Shown piece by piece: positions 8,484 to 16,460 of a DNA stretch of 49,367 bases. Where the stretch lies: positions 1 to 49,367 of the forward strand of contig QHXW01000413.1 of the NCBI GenBank assembly GCA_003223115.1. The letters run 5' to 3'. Both the position numbers and the translations under genes were made by a program. The notes beneath the pieces were generated by a model. It saw only the letters and a list, made by a program, of their open reading frames with translations. It was not told the DNA's origin and did not search any database. Every line of letters starts with the position of its first letter. Position 1 is the first letter of the stretch. This stretch comes from Acidobacteriota bacterium. Lineage in GTDB: Bacteria > Acidobacteriota > Terriglobia > Bryobacterales > Bryobacteraceae.

Positions 8484-10149
8484 GTGCGACGACGCGAATT
8501 TCTCGCAGCAGGCAGCGCTGTGTTGCTCGGGCCGCGGTCCGCACGAGCTGCCCAGGGCCGTATCGAAGTCTTCGTAGATGAGACCGTTGGAACGATTTCG
8601 CCGAACCTTCAAGGTCATCTCGCAGAACACATCGGCGGCGTGATCTACGACGGCATCTGGGTTGGTGAAAATTCCAAGATCCCCAACATCGGGGGAATCC
8701 GCAAGTCATTAGTGGAGGCGCTGCGCCCACTCAAGCTGCCAGTAGTGCGCTGGCCCGGGGGTTGTTTTGCCGACAGCTACAATTGGCGCGACGGCACAGG
8801 CCCCCGCGCCCAGCGGCCGCGCCGCGCAAACGTTACGATCAACCACCCCTTCATGGTGAAAGCGCCCGATGGTCCCCAGAAGTACGAGCCAAATTGGTTC
8901 GGCACCAACGAGTTCATGCGCTTCTGCCGACTGACTGGCGCTCAGCCGTACTTATCGGCCAACGTGCGAAGCCTGACTCCTCAAGATTTTTATCAATGGG
9001 TTGAGTATTGCAACGCCCCGGCTGGCCCGAGTTCGCTGGCGGATCTGCGTGCCTCGCAAGGGGATCGGGAGCCTTTTGCCGTTCACTACTGAAGCGTGGG
9101 TAACGAAACCTGGGGTTGTGGCGGCGATTTCGCTCCCGATGAGTACGCTGTTGAATACCGCCGCTACACTACATGGCTCCCGGAATTTAGCGGTCCGCTC
9201 GCGCTGATCGCCTCTGGACCGAATCGCGGCGACCTCGACTGGACGCAACGTTTTTTCGCCAAGCTCGTTGAAAAGGGAAAAGACGAGTTGGAAAAGGTCT
9301 ACGGTTGGGCGATCCATTATTACTGCGGCACGTCAGGCGCAGGGCAGGCCGTTGATTTCACCACTGACGATTGGTATAGCCTGCTCTCCAAGGCAATGGT
9401 GATGGAATCCATGATTACGCGTCACTGGTCGGTCCTGGGTGAGACCGATACGGAGCATCGCGTCAAGCTGGTAGTGGACGAATGGGGGACATGGCATCGT
9501 ACCGGGACAGAAGTGCATCCCACCTACCTGTTGAGCCAGATGTCCACCATGCGCGACGCGCTGGTCTCGGCGTTGACGCTCGATATTTTCAATCGTCATG
9601 CGGATAAAGTGGCTATGGCCAATCTGGCGCAGCTCGTGAACAACCTGGATAGCCTGTTCCTGGCCGTGGAAGATCAGTTCATTGTTACGCCGAACTATCG
9701 CGTCTTCGCCATGTACGCAGCCCATCAAGGGGGCCAAGCCTTGCGTACCGTGTTTGGGGCGCCCACGCGTAACGTTCGCGAAGGACAGGAGCGATGGAGC
9801 CTGGACAGACTGGCCGGATCGGCCTCGAAGCGGGGCAAGATTCTGGTGCTGACGGCGGTGAATACCGATGCGCAGGCCGCTCGAGACAGAGATCGTATTG
9901 CGCGGGGCTTCGGCGCTATCCGCGAAAGTCAGCACACTGGCCGACCCGGATATTCACGCGCACAACAGTTTTTCTCATCCTGACGCCGTTCAGGTGCGCA
10001 CCGAGTCGATTGCGACGCCAGGCGCAAGGTTCACACACACCTTTCTAGCGGCATCCGTGAATCGAGTGGTTCTGGAACTGGCGCGAGATGTTACCTTCCA
10101 CCGCATTGATGTGGGCGAATATCGCGTGATTTTACCGGGTCGCCGTTGA
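8484..10149 (+). pseudogene. GH51 alpha-L-arabinofuranosidase, nonsense and frameshift
   Basis: The GTG at 8484 opens a twin-arginine signal (RRREFLAAGSAVLL), then a GH51-type catalytic domain with GHLAEHIGGVIYDGIW, RWPGGCFADSYNWRDG and, past a stop, GNETWGCGG and VVDEWGTWH. The last two hold the family's acid/base Glu (in GNE) and nucleophile Glu. The TGA at 9090-9092 replaces an expected TGG (Trp in HYWSVGNE). It cuts the protein right before the acid/base motif. A second lesion near 9882-9890 loses two bases (GAGA to GA, giving ARDRDR where ARETEIVLRG is expected). The frame continues from there to the stop at 10149. Repaired length is 555 residues, normal for GH51. The family removes arabinofuranosyl groups from arabinan or arabinoxylan. 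Both lesions together make recovery by readthrough unlikely. Confidence 0.87.
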
Positions 10150-10234
10150 CGTAGTGAATGTGGTGTTGATTGGAACTGCTTCGAGGTGTGGAAAAGAGCT
10201 GGATGAGCCGAGGAAGAACTTACCGCAGCATGCA

Positions 10235-10507
10235 TCAGCGAAACGCCGCCTTCGTCAGGTTGGCATTCACCGAGAACGTTCCGGCCATGACTGCCGAATG
10301 GTTAGCAACCCACGGAAGAAAGACGTCTTTTTTCACGGTGAGAGTGCCTTGGGTGCCTTTCATCAATTTGTTGTTGGGGTAATTCCGACTGAGACGCCGT
10401 TAATTTCCACAGTTGAGCCAGTTGGGTCTGAGGTAATGCTGAGTTCGAGCTTAGCCTCAGCTTGCGATTGTTGCGCTGGCTAAAAAAAACAAGAAAAATT
10501 CGTTCAT
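10235..10507 (-). pseudogene. remnant of a PEGA-domain exported protein
   Basis: On the minus strand an ATG at 10507 opens a hydrophobic start (MNEFFLFFLASATIAS) that hits TGA after a run of eight T. One frame over, the sequence continues as AEAKLELSITSDPTGSTVEI, then NGVSVGITPTTN and stops. Shifting again gives KGTQGTLTVKKDVFLPW and on to TGA at 10235-10237. The central segment has the PEGA pattern (S-D-P-x-G-x-x-V-x-I-N-G-x-x-V-G-x-T-P, then a basic strand and a Pro-Trp). PEGA domains are surface-associated beta folds of uncertain role. At least two frameshifts, one in the T run and one near 10370, separate the pieces, so I read this as a decayed gene. It lies between the dead GH51 gene and a stretch without clear genes. 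Confidence 0.5.
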
Positions 10508-10589
10508 GAAAACCAGGTGTAGGGGCGAGGTGTTGGCGGTTCGTCAGGTCCATAATCGCTTGACGTTTATCATGTCGGTTCACTACGGT

Positions 10590-10754
10590 TCACTGCTCCT
10601 CTGCATATCCTTCTTCAATCAGGATCGGGCCGAGATAAGACATGATGCCGCCCCTCTTGAAATGAAGCCTGATCCAGTCACCGATGCTGCCTTCGGGTGG
10701 AGGGGTCCTATGCGTGCCGACGCAAACTTCTCGACCTGCAAACAAAGTAACCAC
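10590..10754 (-). other. unexplained reading-frame fragment, 54 codons
   Basis: The minus-strand frame from a possible GTG at 10754 to TGA at 10590-10592 reads like protein and not noise. It contains VCVGTHRTPPPEGSIGDW followed by KRGGIMSYLGPILIEEGYAE. The open frame extends upstream to a TAA at 10824-10826 but has no better start. I do not recognise the family. It may be the C-terminus of a decayed gene, given the remnants on both sides, or a small protein. No ribosome-binding site decides the start. Confidence 0.3.
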
Positions 10755-10826
10755 TTGGTGCAACTGGGATGTGCTCAGGTTGTAAGGTTCTGAGTAAACG
10801 GCAACGATAGAGCAACTTAACTTTTA

Positions 10827-11489
10827 CTCGCAACAAAGGCCGCAATGGACGATGCACGGGACTGTACAAACAGCACTTGGAGACAGTTCACTCAACAGCA
10901 CCTTGTGTGGAATAAATGGTTCGTTTCCCAAAAGTGTAATTGCAGTTGAGGCCTTACAATCCAGGAGGTTGTGGACCCTGAAGTTTAGCTCAGCGCTCCG
11001 ATCACTGATCACCACCGGAGGGGCTCGCCAGACCTACGAAAGTAGGACCAAGGCGCTATTTGAGGGCGTGGCCCGGAAACAAGGTGGAATCAGCCGATTT
11101 GAAGAGTCGGCGTGCAGCAGAATATTTGGCCCTCACGGGCGAATTGACCGAGCCCTGACAGAACCCTTCAGAGAAAAGGAACCCAGTACCATCACCTCCG
11201 CGTTTCGCGAAGGATGAGAGCCGAAGACGCGGGCGACTGCAAACATCTGTGCGCCGGGCTGCAAGTTCTTGAGTTCAAAGCCTTCGAAAGCCCGTTGCAC
11301 TTTTCGGATAGGAGCCGAATAAATGTCGTACCGCCCGATCACGGTCTGTGCGAATCGCCGTCAGCACTTGAGCAACGCCAGAGTCGCTAAGATCGCTCCA
11401 ACAGCCATTTCACAAACAACGACCCACGCCAGTATTTGTCCAAGTGCCCCTGCGCATCCCGGAAACGTGTCCGGGCGCGGACCCGCCGC
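10827..11489. other. stretch without a supportable gene
   Basis: Several reading frames of 60-120 codons cross this stretch on both strands, but none has a recognisable domain, consistent codon use or a ribosome-binding site. One minus-strand frame (11133-11342) has a protein-like run (VQRAFEGFELKNLQPGAQMF), and another has a short hydrophobic run near 11360-11440. Neither can be assigned. With decayed genes on both sides, I read this as remnant DNA. Confidence 0.4.
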
Positions 11490-11627
11490 CCCGAGATGAA
11501 GCTCTCCGGGGAACAGGTGCAGGAGGAATTCAAGGCGGCCGGCTTGCGCTCAAAGAAATTCGAGTTTCTGCCTCATCAGTACTGCCTGATTTTCCAGCGC
11601 GATCGAATGGTCCTGGAACTCGCATGA
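11490..11627 (+). pseudogene. C-terminal remnant of a SAM methyltransferase-like protein
   Basis: The plus frame ending at TGA 11625-11627 contains MKLSGEQVQEEFKAAGLR followed by FEFLPHQYCLIFQRD. This has the form of the last helix and strand of class I SAM-dependent methyltransferases seen in soil bacteria (a V-x-x-E-F-x-x-A-G-F helix, then F-L-P-x-Q-Y-F-L-x-F). The rest of the methyltransferase fold, including the glycine-rich SAM loop, is absent upstream. I therefore treat it as a 3' remnant. A shorter copy of the same tail lies at 13953-14000. The assignment rests on pattern recall and is moderate at best. Confidence 0.4.
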
Positions 11628-11707
11628 TGTTGTTACATTTGGCCGAGGGAATGTTAACCAGAGTTATCGGACCTGGCCGGGCACCAGCAATGCGATAAAC
11701 TCTCCGC

Positions 11708-12475
11708 GTGGCGGACCATGCGATTTTAATGCGATTTAGACGGTCAGATGCAATCGCGCTTGCCTCACTGCCGCTGGCGGTGCTTGCATTCTGGGCGGGG
11801 GGTGTTGTCTTTCCTGCCGTCTGTTTGTGCATGGCGGGTGCCATCGTGGTCTACGTCATAGCAGGCCATGACGAGGTAGCGTGGAAACACAGAATCGCCG
11901 TATGCAGTCTCGTCTTCATTGTAGCTGTGGGGATGGTCGTCTATTTGTACCGTGTCAATCGCGCGCGGGCACTCCAGCAGCAGTCGGCCCCGCTCATTGC
12001 CGCGACACTGCCAAGCCCAGTCAGCAGCAATTGCCCAATTCCAAAGGGTGCGGTGGCGCTTTATCTTGGGAACACGGTGTCTGTAGTGACCGAGTTCCCG
12101 CATGTGGTTTTTAGGGTCCACGGCGAGAATGTGTTAGCTTTGGATCGGGATGCTTCCGGCCTGCTTATCAGCTTCACTGCCTTCGACGACGGTGGCAACA
12201 TTCTGTCGCGGCTGAATAGAAACGTCTTCATAGCCATCAGTGCCGCCTCGTATCTGGAGCGGCCAAGCCCGAGCAACCTGATTGTATTTGACGACCGGGA
12301 TACCAAAGTACTCGATGTGCAGTTCCTGAATCCGCAAGCGATCAAGATAACAGGGATCTTACGTTATCCGGCAGCGGAGCCGGTTGTTATTGGCGAAAAG
12401 TACTTGGGAATTGAAGGGTCGATATTGACGCCAGCGTGTAGAAGTGGGACGGGGGCGGATTTCGTCGGTAAATAG
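11708..12475 (+). CDS. membrane-anchored protein of unknown function
   Basis: This 255-residue frame starts at GTG 11708 (ATG at 11729 is an alternative that gives MRFRRSDAIALA). Three hydrophobic helices lie within the first 85 residues (ALASLPLAVLAFWAGGVVF, VCLCMAGAIVVYVIAG, IAVCSLVFIVAVGMVVYLY). A polar domain of about 170 residues follows. It has a beta-rich pattern (VALYLGNTVSVVTEFPHVVFRV, VLALDRDASGLLISFTAFDD, NLIVFDDRDTKVLDVQFLNP) seen in scattered hypothetical proteins of Gram-negative bacteria, often near mobile or defence genes. I cannot assign a function. No operon partner: remnants precede it and a convergent receiver-like gene follows 113 bp later. Confidence 0.6.
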   Translation: MADHAILMRFRRSDAIALASLPLAVLAFWAGGVVFPAVCLCMAGAIVVYVIAGHDEVAWKHRIAVCSLVFIVAVGMVVYLYRVNRARALQQQSAPLIAATLPSPVSSNCPIPKGAVALYLGNTVSVVTEFPHVVFRVHGENVLALDRDASGLLISFTAFDDGGNILSRLNRNVFIAISAASYLERPSPSNLIVFDDRDTKVLDVQFLNPQAIKITGILRYPAAEPVVIGEKYLGIEGSILTPACRSGTGADFVGK

Positions 12476-12588
12476 CCAAACTGCTTGTCCTACTGCCTGC
12501 GACGGTCATGGGAGGGGGCTGCCTCGATCCAGCACCATCCAAAACACTCCGCAACTTGAGTGCGTTCCTCTCAGTTCACGGCGGGGCA

Positions 12589-13071
12589 TCATGTTCCGTG
12601 TGCAGCCATTACTTTCGCCAGGCTGGTCGAGTATTTGTTGTTCCAGTGTAGCCAAGCGAAACTGACAACCCGGCTCAATTCATGGGAGTCAAACGGTTTC
12701 GCAACTACATCATAGGCTCCGAAGTTCAGCGCTTCCGCCCAGAGGTACTCATCCGCTAGCCGGGATGTTACGATCAGAAGCGGCGGAGTAGGCAAAAGCT
12801 CTGTTCGCGCCAGCATGTCCTTCCAGGTACCCGGAAGTAAGTTACTCTCGGAAATGATGATTGGAATTTGGTTCTCGTTCAAAGTTGACAGTGCCGATTC
12901 AAGTGTTAGGCTCTTGTGCAGTTTCCAATTGGAATCTGCGCAGGGAGTCCAGTAGGAATGATTGCTGAAGATGGCTTCCAGAAAAAGATGGTCTTCTTCA
13001 ATCGGGCTGACTGACAGAATCGGGATAGTTCTAATGACACTAGTTCTAATTCCTGGGGGTTTCCTCATCAC
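12589..13071 (-). CDS. atypical receiver-domain protein with Glu at the phospho-site
   Basis: The 160-residue protein is a single CheY-like receiver fold. It has an acidic N-terminal patch (SPIEEDHLF), a third strand PIIISESNLLPGTW, the conserved switch strand LLIVTSRLADEYLW, and the conserved Lys in VAKPFDSHEL. Where a receiver normally has the phospho-accepting Asp (I-x-D-x-x-L-P-G), this one reads ISESNLLPG, so Glu occupies the site or Asp is missing. Such receivers are usually locked in one state or controlled by other means. The GTG at 13071 has AAGGAGA seven bases upstream; ATG 13068 is the alternative. No output domain and no kinase gene is adjacent. Three 17-bp repeats lie 128 bp upstream of its start. 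Confidence 0.75.
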   Translation of the reverse strand: MMRKPPGIRTSVIRTIPILSVSPIEEDHLFLEAIFSNHSYWTPCADSNWKLHKSLTLESALSTLNENQIPIIISESNLLPGTWKDMLARTELLPTPPLLIVTSRLADEYLWAEALNFGAYDVVAKPFDSHELSRVVSFAWLHWNNKYSTSLAKVMAAHGT

Positions 13072-13198
13072 GAATCGTCTCCTTGCTGTGCGTGAACTTC
13101 TGCTGGCGCGAGTTTTTGCTTACGCTGCTATTTCGCTGGGCGCTATCCAAATGGCGCTGAAAACGCGAAAGTTTGGTGCGGCAATCAGCCGGTTCCCA

Positions 13199-13249
13199 GA
13201 TGCGCTTCAACCTGCGATGCGCTTCAAGCTGCGATGCGCTTCAACCGCC
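13199..13249. repeat. three tandem copies of a 17-bp unit
   Basis: The unit GATGCGCTTCAACCTGC occurs at 13199-13215, 13216-13232 (one change, C to G) and 13233-13249 (changes in the last bases). It lies between the two minus-strand receiver genes, upstream of the one ending at 12589. It has no internal dyad symmetry. It could be a regulatory repeat or a young slippage product. Confidence 0.8.
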
Positions 13250-13392
13250 AACATTAAGTGTTCTTAATGGTAGAGCCGATTGCGGAGGATGTCAAGATCA
13301 AGTTGCCGATAGATCGACTTGCTAAGCGCCTGCTATCGCTCGGGGGGGAAATGGTATTCTGGGGGTGGCAACCAAATGACCCCACTCGGGTA

Positions 13393-13794
13393 CTATGCGT
13401 TAGCTTTTCGCACCGCGGGCACCAACTCTCTCACCTTACCTAGGAGTCGTTCAGGATCGAACGGTTTTTGCAGGAATTGAATCGCAGCCGTTTGATTGGA
13501 CGCCAGCAATGAGACGTTTGGAACGTCCTCAATCGGATAACCGCTCATGAAGAGGATGGGCAGGCGTGGCCGCAGGGCTGAGATCCGCACGGCAACCTCC
13601 GTCCCGCACGCCTCCCGCAGCACAACATCAGAAATGAGCAAATCGAGACGCTGTTCCGGCTCTCCGCATAGATCAAGCGCTTCTGCTTCAGTTGCGGCCT
13701 CAACCACTTCGTAGCCGCCGCCCTCAAGCACAGCCCGAATGACAAACCGTGCTTGCTCGAAATCCTCCAGGACGAGGATGACGGGAGCGCTCAT
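13393..13794 (-). CDS. single-domain response regulator (CheY-like)
   Basis: This 133-residue protein is a complete receiver with all signature residues: the acidic pair in LVLEDFEQAR, the phospho-acceptor Asp in LLISDVVLREACG, Ser/Thr in ILFMSGYP and Lys in FLQKPFDPERL. No output domain follows, so it probably acts by protein contact or as a phosphorelay carrier. It has the FMSGYP form common in receivers linked to hybrid sensor kinases, but no kinase lies in the window. The start is ATG 13794, without a clear Shine-Dalgarno. It is the second receiver-only gene in 1.2 kb; unlike the first, its phospho-site is intact. Confidence 0.85.
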   Translation of the reverse strand: MSAPVILVLEDFEQARFVIRAVLEGGGYEVVEAATEAEALDLCGEPEQRLDLLISDVVLREACGTEVAVRISALRPRLPILFMSGYPIEDVPNVSLLASNQTAAIQFLQKPFDPERLLGKVRELVPAVRKANA

Positions 13795-13952
13795 GGCTAA
13801 ATGAGACGCACGAATGGTGCCAATTGCGGCATGCGTGGGCTAGCTCAATCGGCTGGCGTTGCGCAAGAGGGTGTGTGCGCCAGAGTGCCTTTCTAGGGGC
13901 AGGGTGTGTCTATTCGCCACGGCTGGTACGCCACAATTACAGTGCCGCGTAA

Positions 13953-14000
13953 CTTTTTCTGCCTCATCAGGACTACCTGATTTTCGAGTACGATCACTAG
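13953..14000 (+). pseudogene. second short copy of the methyltransferase-like tail
   Basis: This fragment reads LFLPHQDYLIFEYDH and ends at TAG. It matches FEFLPHQYCLIFQRD at 11560-11605, with most bases identical over about 36 bp. A TAA closes the frame directly upstream, so only the tail survives. It lies 90 bp before the cytochrome gene. The rest of 13800-14091 holds no gene I recognise. Confidence 0.4.
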
Positions 14001-14091
14001 ACCGAAACGCACCAACGATGCCCGCGCGCGGAGGGTTCGGACGCTGGCATGCGGTTTGACACTGGCTCGTTGGGGCCGGTATTCTCGTCGA

Positions 14092-14871
14092 GTGTATCTC
14101 AGGCTGTGGCTCATTCTAGCTGCCTTGCCGGCAGCTTTCGCGCAAGCTCCCAAGAACCCGTTCGCTCAAGATCCAAACGCGCCGGAGAATGGGCGCACAG
14201 TCTTTCGCATTTACTGCGAGCCTTGCCACGGTATCCATGGACAGGGCGGGCGAGGCCCGGATTTGACGCGCGGCAATTATTCAAACGGCACGCGAGATGA
14301 GGATCTGTACCGAATCGTGGCCAACGGCATACCGGGCACGGCGATGAATGGATTCGGCGGCGAACTGGGAGACGACAACGTGTGGCGCGTGGTTTCCTAC
14401 CTGCGCACCATCGCCACGCGGAATACAGAACCCATGAAGGGCAATGCCGCGGCCGGCGAAAAGTTATTCCGGGGCAAAGGCGGCTGCGCCAACTGCCACA
14501 TCGTCGACGGCAGAGGCGGGCGGCTGGGACCGGAACTCAGCAAGATCGGCCCGCAGCACACTGTGGCTTACTTGCGCGAGGCGATTCTCGAACCGAACAA
14601 GGACATCTCTTCCGGCTACTCCACGGTGACGATTGTGAAACGCGATGGCACGAAAATCACGGGCATCGAGCGCGGTCTCGATAATTTCTCGGTCCAGCTC
14701 ATGGATTCCAGCGACAACTATTACTCTTTCTTGAAAAGGGACCTTTCATCCATCCAGGAGGAATCACGCTCGCTCATGCCGAACAGTTACGGGCGCCTTT
14801 TCACACCCGCGGAACTGGACGATCTGCTGGCGTACCTGGTGAGCCTGGGCGCCCGGGAGACAAAGCCATGA
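14092..14871 (+). CDS. exported cytochrome c with two haem-binding sites
   Basis: I start at GTG 14092 because it gives a clean signal peptide (YLRLWLILAALPAAFAQA); a longer TTG reading at 14056 adds a basic extension. The mature protein has two haem c sites: C42-E-P-C-H46, with the likely axial Met85 in PGTAMNGFG, and C132-A-N-C-H136. The second half (GEKLFRGKGGCANCH, GRGGRLGPELSKIG, LREAILEPNKDISSGY, then RDGTKITGIERG) matches the haem-binding domain first described in Planctomycetes and Verrucomicrobia. It most likely takes electrons from the PQQ dehydrogenase whose ATG overlaps its stop codon, and passes them to a terminal oxidase. Length is 259 residues. Confidence 0.87.
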   Translation: MYLRLWLILAALPAAFAQAPKNPFAQDPNAPENGRTVFRIYCEPCHGIHGQGGRGPDLTRGNYSNGTRDEDLYRIVANGIPGTAMNGFGGELGDDNVWRVVSYLRTIATRNTEPMKGNAAAGEKLFRGKGGCANCHIVDGRGGRLGPELSKIGPQHTVAYLREAILEPNKDISSGYSTVTIVKRDGTKITGIERGLDNFSVQLMDSSDNYYSFLKRDLSSIQEESRSLMPNSYGRLFTPAELDDLLAYLVSLGARETKP

Positions 14872-16460
14872 AGAGACTGGCACTGCTGTTCGCGCTTCTT
14901 ACCGCCGCCTTCGCCGCCACCATCGTCACCGATGAGCATCTTCGCAAGGCGCAGAGCGATCCATCCACCTGGCTGACTTACGGCAAAAACTATTTCGGGT
15001 GGCGCTACAGCGAGATCGACGAGATCAACACGCAGAATGTCCAGCGTCTTGCCCCCCGCTGGATTTTCCAGACTGGCGTAGGGGGCTCCCACGAAACCAC
15101 GCCGCTGGTTTTCGGCGGAATGATGTTTATCACTGGGCCTTCGAACAACGGTGACGCAATCGACGTGCTCACTGGGAGGCAGCTCTGGCATTACCACAAA
15201 GCCCCGCCGCCGAATTTGAGCATGTGTTGCGGCGAGATGAACCGGGGCTTCGCAGCGCTGGGCGACAAACTTTTTAAGGTGAACATCGAGGCCACGCTGA
15301 TTGCCCTTGACGCCCGCACCGGCGCCGTGTTGTGGGAGCGGCAGATTGCCGACCCCAAGAAAGGGTTCACCGCCACGGGTGTTCCTCTGGTCGTAAAGAA
15401 CAAGATTCTGGTGGGCATCGCGGGGGCGGAGTTTGGCACACGCGGTTTTGTGGATGCTTACGATCCCAACACAGGCGAGCGCATCTGGCGCTTCTACACC
15501 GTGCCAGGTCACGGGGAACCGGGCAGCGAAACCTGGGCCGGTGATTCCGGGGAGCGTGGCGGAGGTTCCACCTGGATTACCGGGACCTACGATTCCGAAC
15601 TGAACCTCACCTATTGGGGCACTGGCAATCCGGGGCCAGGAATGGATGGGGATGTGCGCGCCGGAGATAACCTCTACACGTGCAGCCTGGTGGCCCTGGA
15701 TGTGGATACCGGAAAGTTGAAATGGTATTACCAGTTCACCCCGCACGACACGCACGATTGGGACGCCGTAGCCGACCCGATTCTGATCGATATGACCGTA
15801 AAAGGGCGCAAGGTGCAGGCGGTGGCGCAGGCCAACCGCAACGGCTTCTTCTATGCGCTCGACCGCACAAACGGAAAGCTGCTGGTAGCAAAACCGTACA
15901 GCAAGCTGGATTGGGCCACGGGCATTGGCGCTGACGGACGGCCGATCATGGTGCCCGGAAAAGATCCAAGCGAAGAAGGCAACCTCGCCTGTCCCACACT
16001 GGGCGGTGCCCACAACTGGTCCGCTACCGCGTATAGCCCCCAGACAGGGCTCTTCTATGTGGGTTCGAAGGATGGCTGCGACATCTATTACAAGACCCAC
16101 CAGCAGTACCGCGAAGGCCAGTGGTACCAAGCCAGCACCAGCGACGTGGCACCCGCGGACAAACGCGTGGGAGGGGTATTGGCGATCGATCCGACCACCG
16201 GAGACACTCGCTGGCGGTATGACATGGTGTCGCCGCAATCCGCCGGCATGCTCGCCACCGCCGGAGGCCTGGTGTTTACCGGCGACGGCCAAGGATACGT
16301 CGTGGCGATGGATGCACGCACGGGCAAGCCTTTATGGCACTTTCAGACCGGCGGGGGCATCATCGCGCCGCCGATTACGTACACGTTGAACGGCAAGCAA
16401 CAGATCGCGATCGCCGCCGGCTCATCCATCCTGACATTCGCGCTGCCGGAAGGAAATTAG
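14868..16460 (+). CDS. PQQ-dependent alcohol dehydrogenase-like quinoprotein
   Basis: This 530-residue protein has a signal peptide and an eight-bladed propeller with repeated tryptophan-docking motifs (such as ALDARTGAVLWE and VALDVDTGKLKWYYQ). PQQ-site residues are present: a vicinal disulfide pair C120-C121, Glu188 (GAEFGTRG), Asn254 (YWGTGNPGPG), the probable catalytic Asp299 in HDWDAV, and an Arg in NRNGFFYALDRT. Type I quinoproteins oxidise alcohols or aldehydes in the periplasm. Two residues after the catalytic Asp stands Val301; lanthanide-dependent XoxF enzymes have Asp there, so a calcium enzyme is more likely. There is no fused haem domain; the neighbouring cytochrome (4-bp ATGA overlap) fits as electron acceptor. 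No pqq biosynthesis genes are in the window. Confidence 0.87.
   Translation: MKRLALLFALLTAAFAATIVTDEHLRKAQSDPSTWLTYGKNYFGWRYSEIDEINTQNVQRLAPRWIFQTGVGGSHETTPLVFGGMMFITGPSNNGDAIDVLTGRQLWHYHKAPPPNLSMCCGEMNRGFAALGDKLFKVNIEATLIALDARTGAVLWERQIADPKKGFTATGVPLVVKNKILVGIAGAEFGTRGFVDAYDPNTGERIWRFYTVPGHGEPGSETWAGDSGERGGGSTWITGTYDSELNLTYWGTGNPGPGMDGDVRAGDNLYTCSLVALDVDTGKLKWYYQFTPHDTHDWDAVADPILIDMTVKGRKVQAVAQANRNGFFYALDRTNGKLLVAKPYSKLDWATGIGADGRPIMVPGKDPSEEGNLACPTLGGAHNWSATAYSPQTGLFYVGSKDGCDIYYKTHQQYREGQWYQASTSDVAPADKRVGGVLAIDPTTGDTRWRYDMVSPQSAGMLATAGGLVFTGDGQGYVVAMDARTGKPLWHFQTGGGIIAPPITYTLNGKQQIAIAAGSSILTFALPEGN

Noticed and set aside
9090-9092. Recoding of TGA as Trp or selenocysteine in the GH51 gene
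   Set aside because: Trp is the expected residue, but TGA is used as a normal stop in many genes here and a second frameshift lies downstream, so decay explains it better. No SECIS-like structure was seen.
12962-13267. Plus frame with a hydrophobic run between the receiver genes
   Set aside because: It is partly antisense to the receiver gene and contains the 17-bp repeats. No domain or ribosome-binding site.
14787-16292. Minus-strand frame of 501 codons antisense to the PQQ dehydrogenase
   Set aside because: The plus-strand protein has all PQQ-site residues. The long antisense frame reflects high GC at third positions and has no domain.
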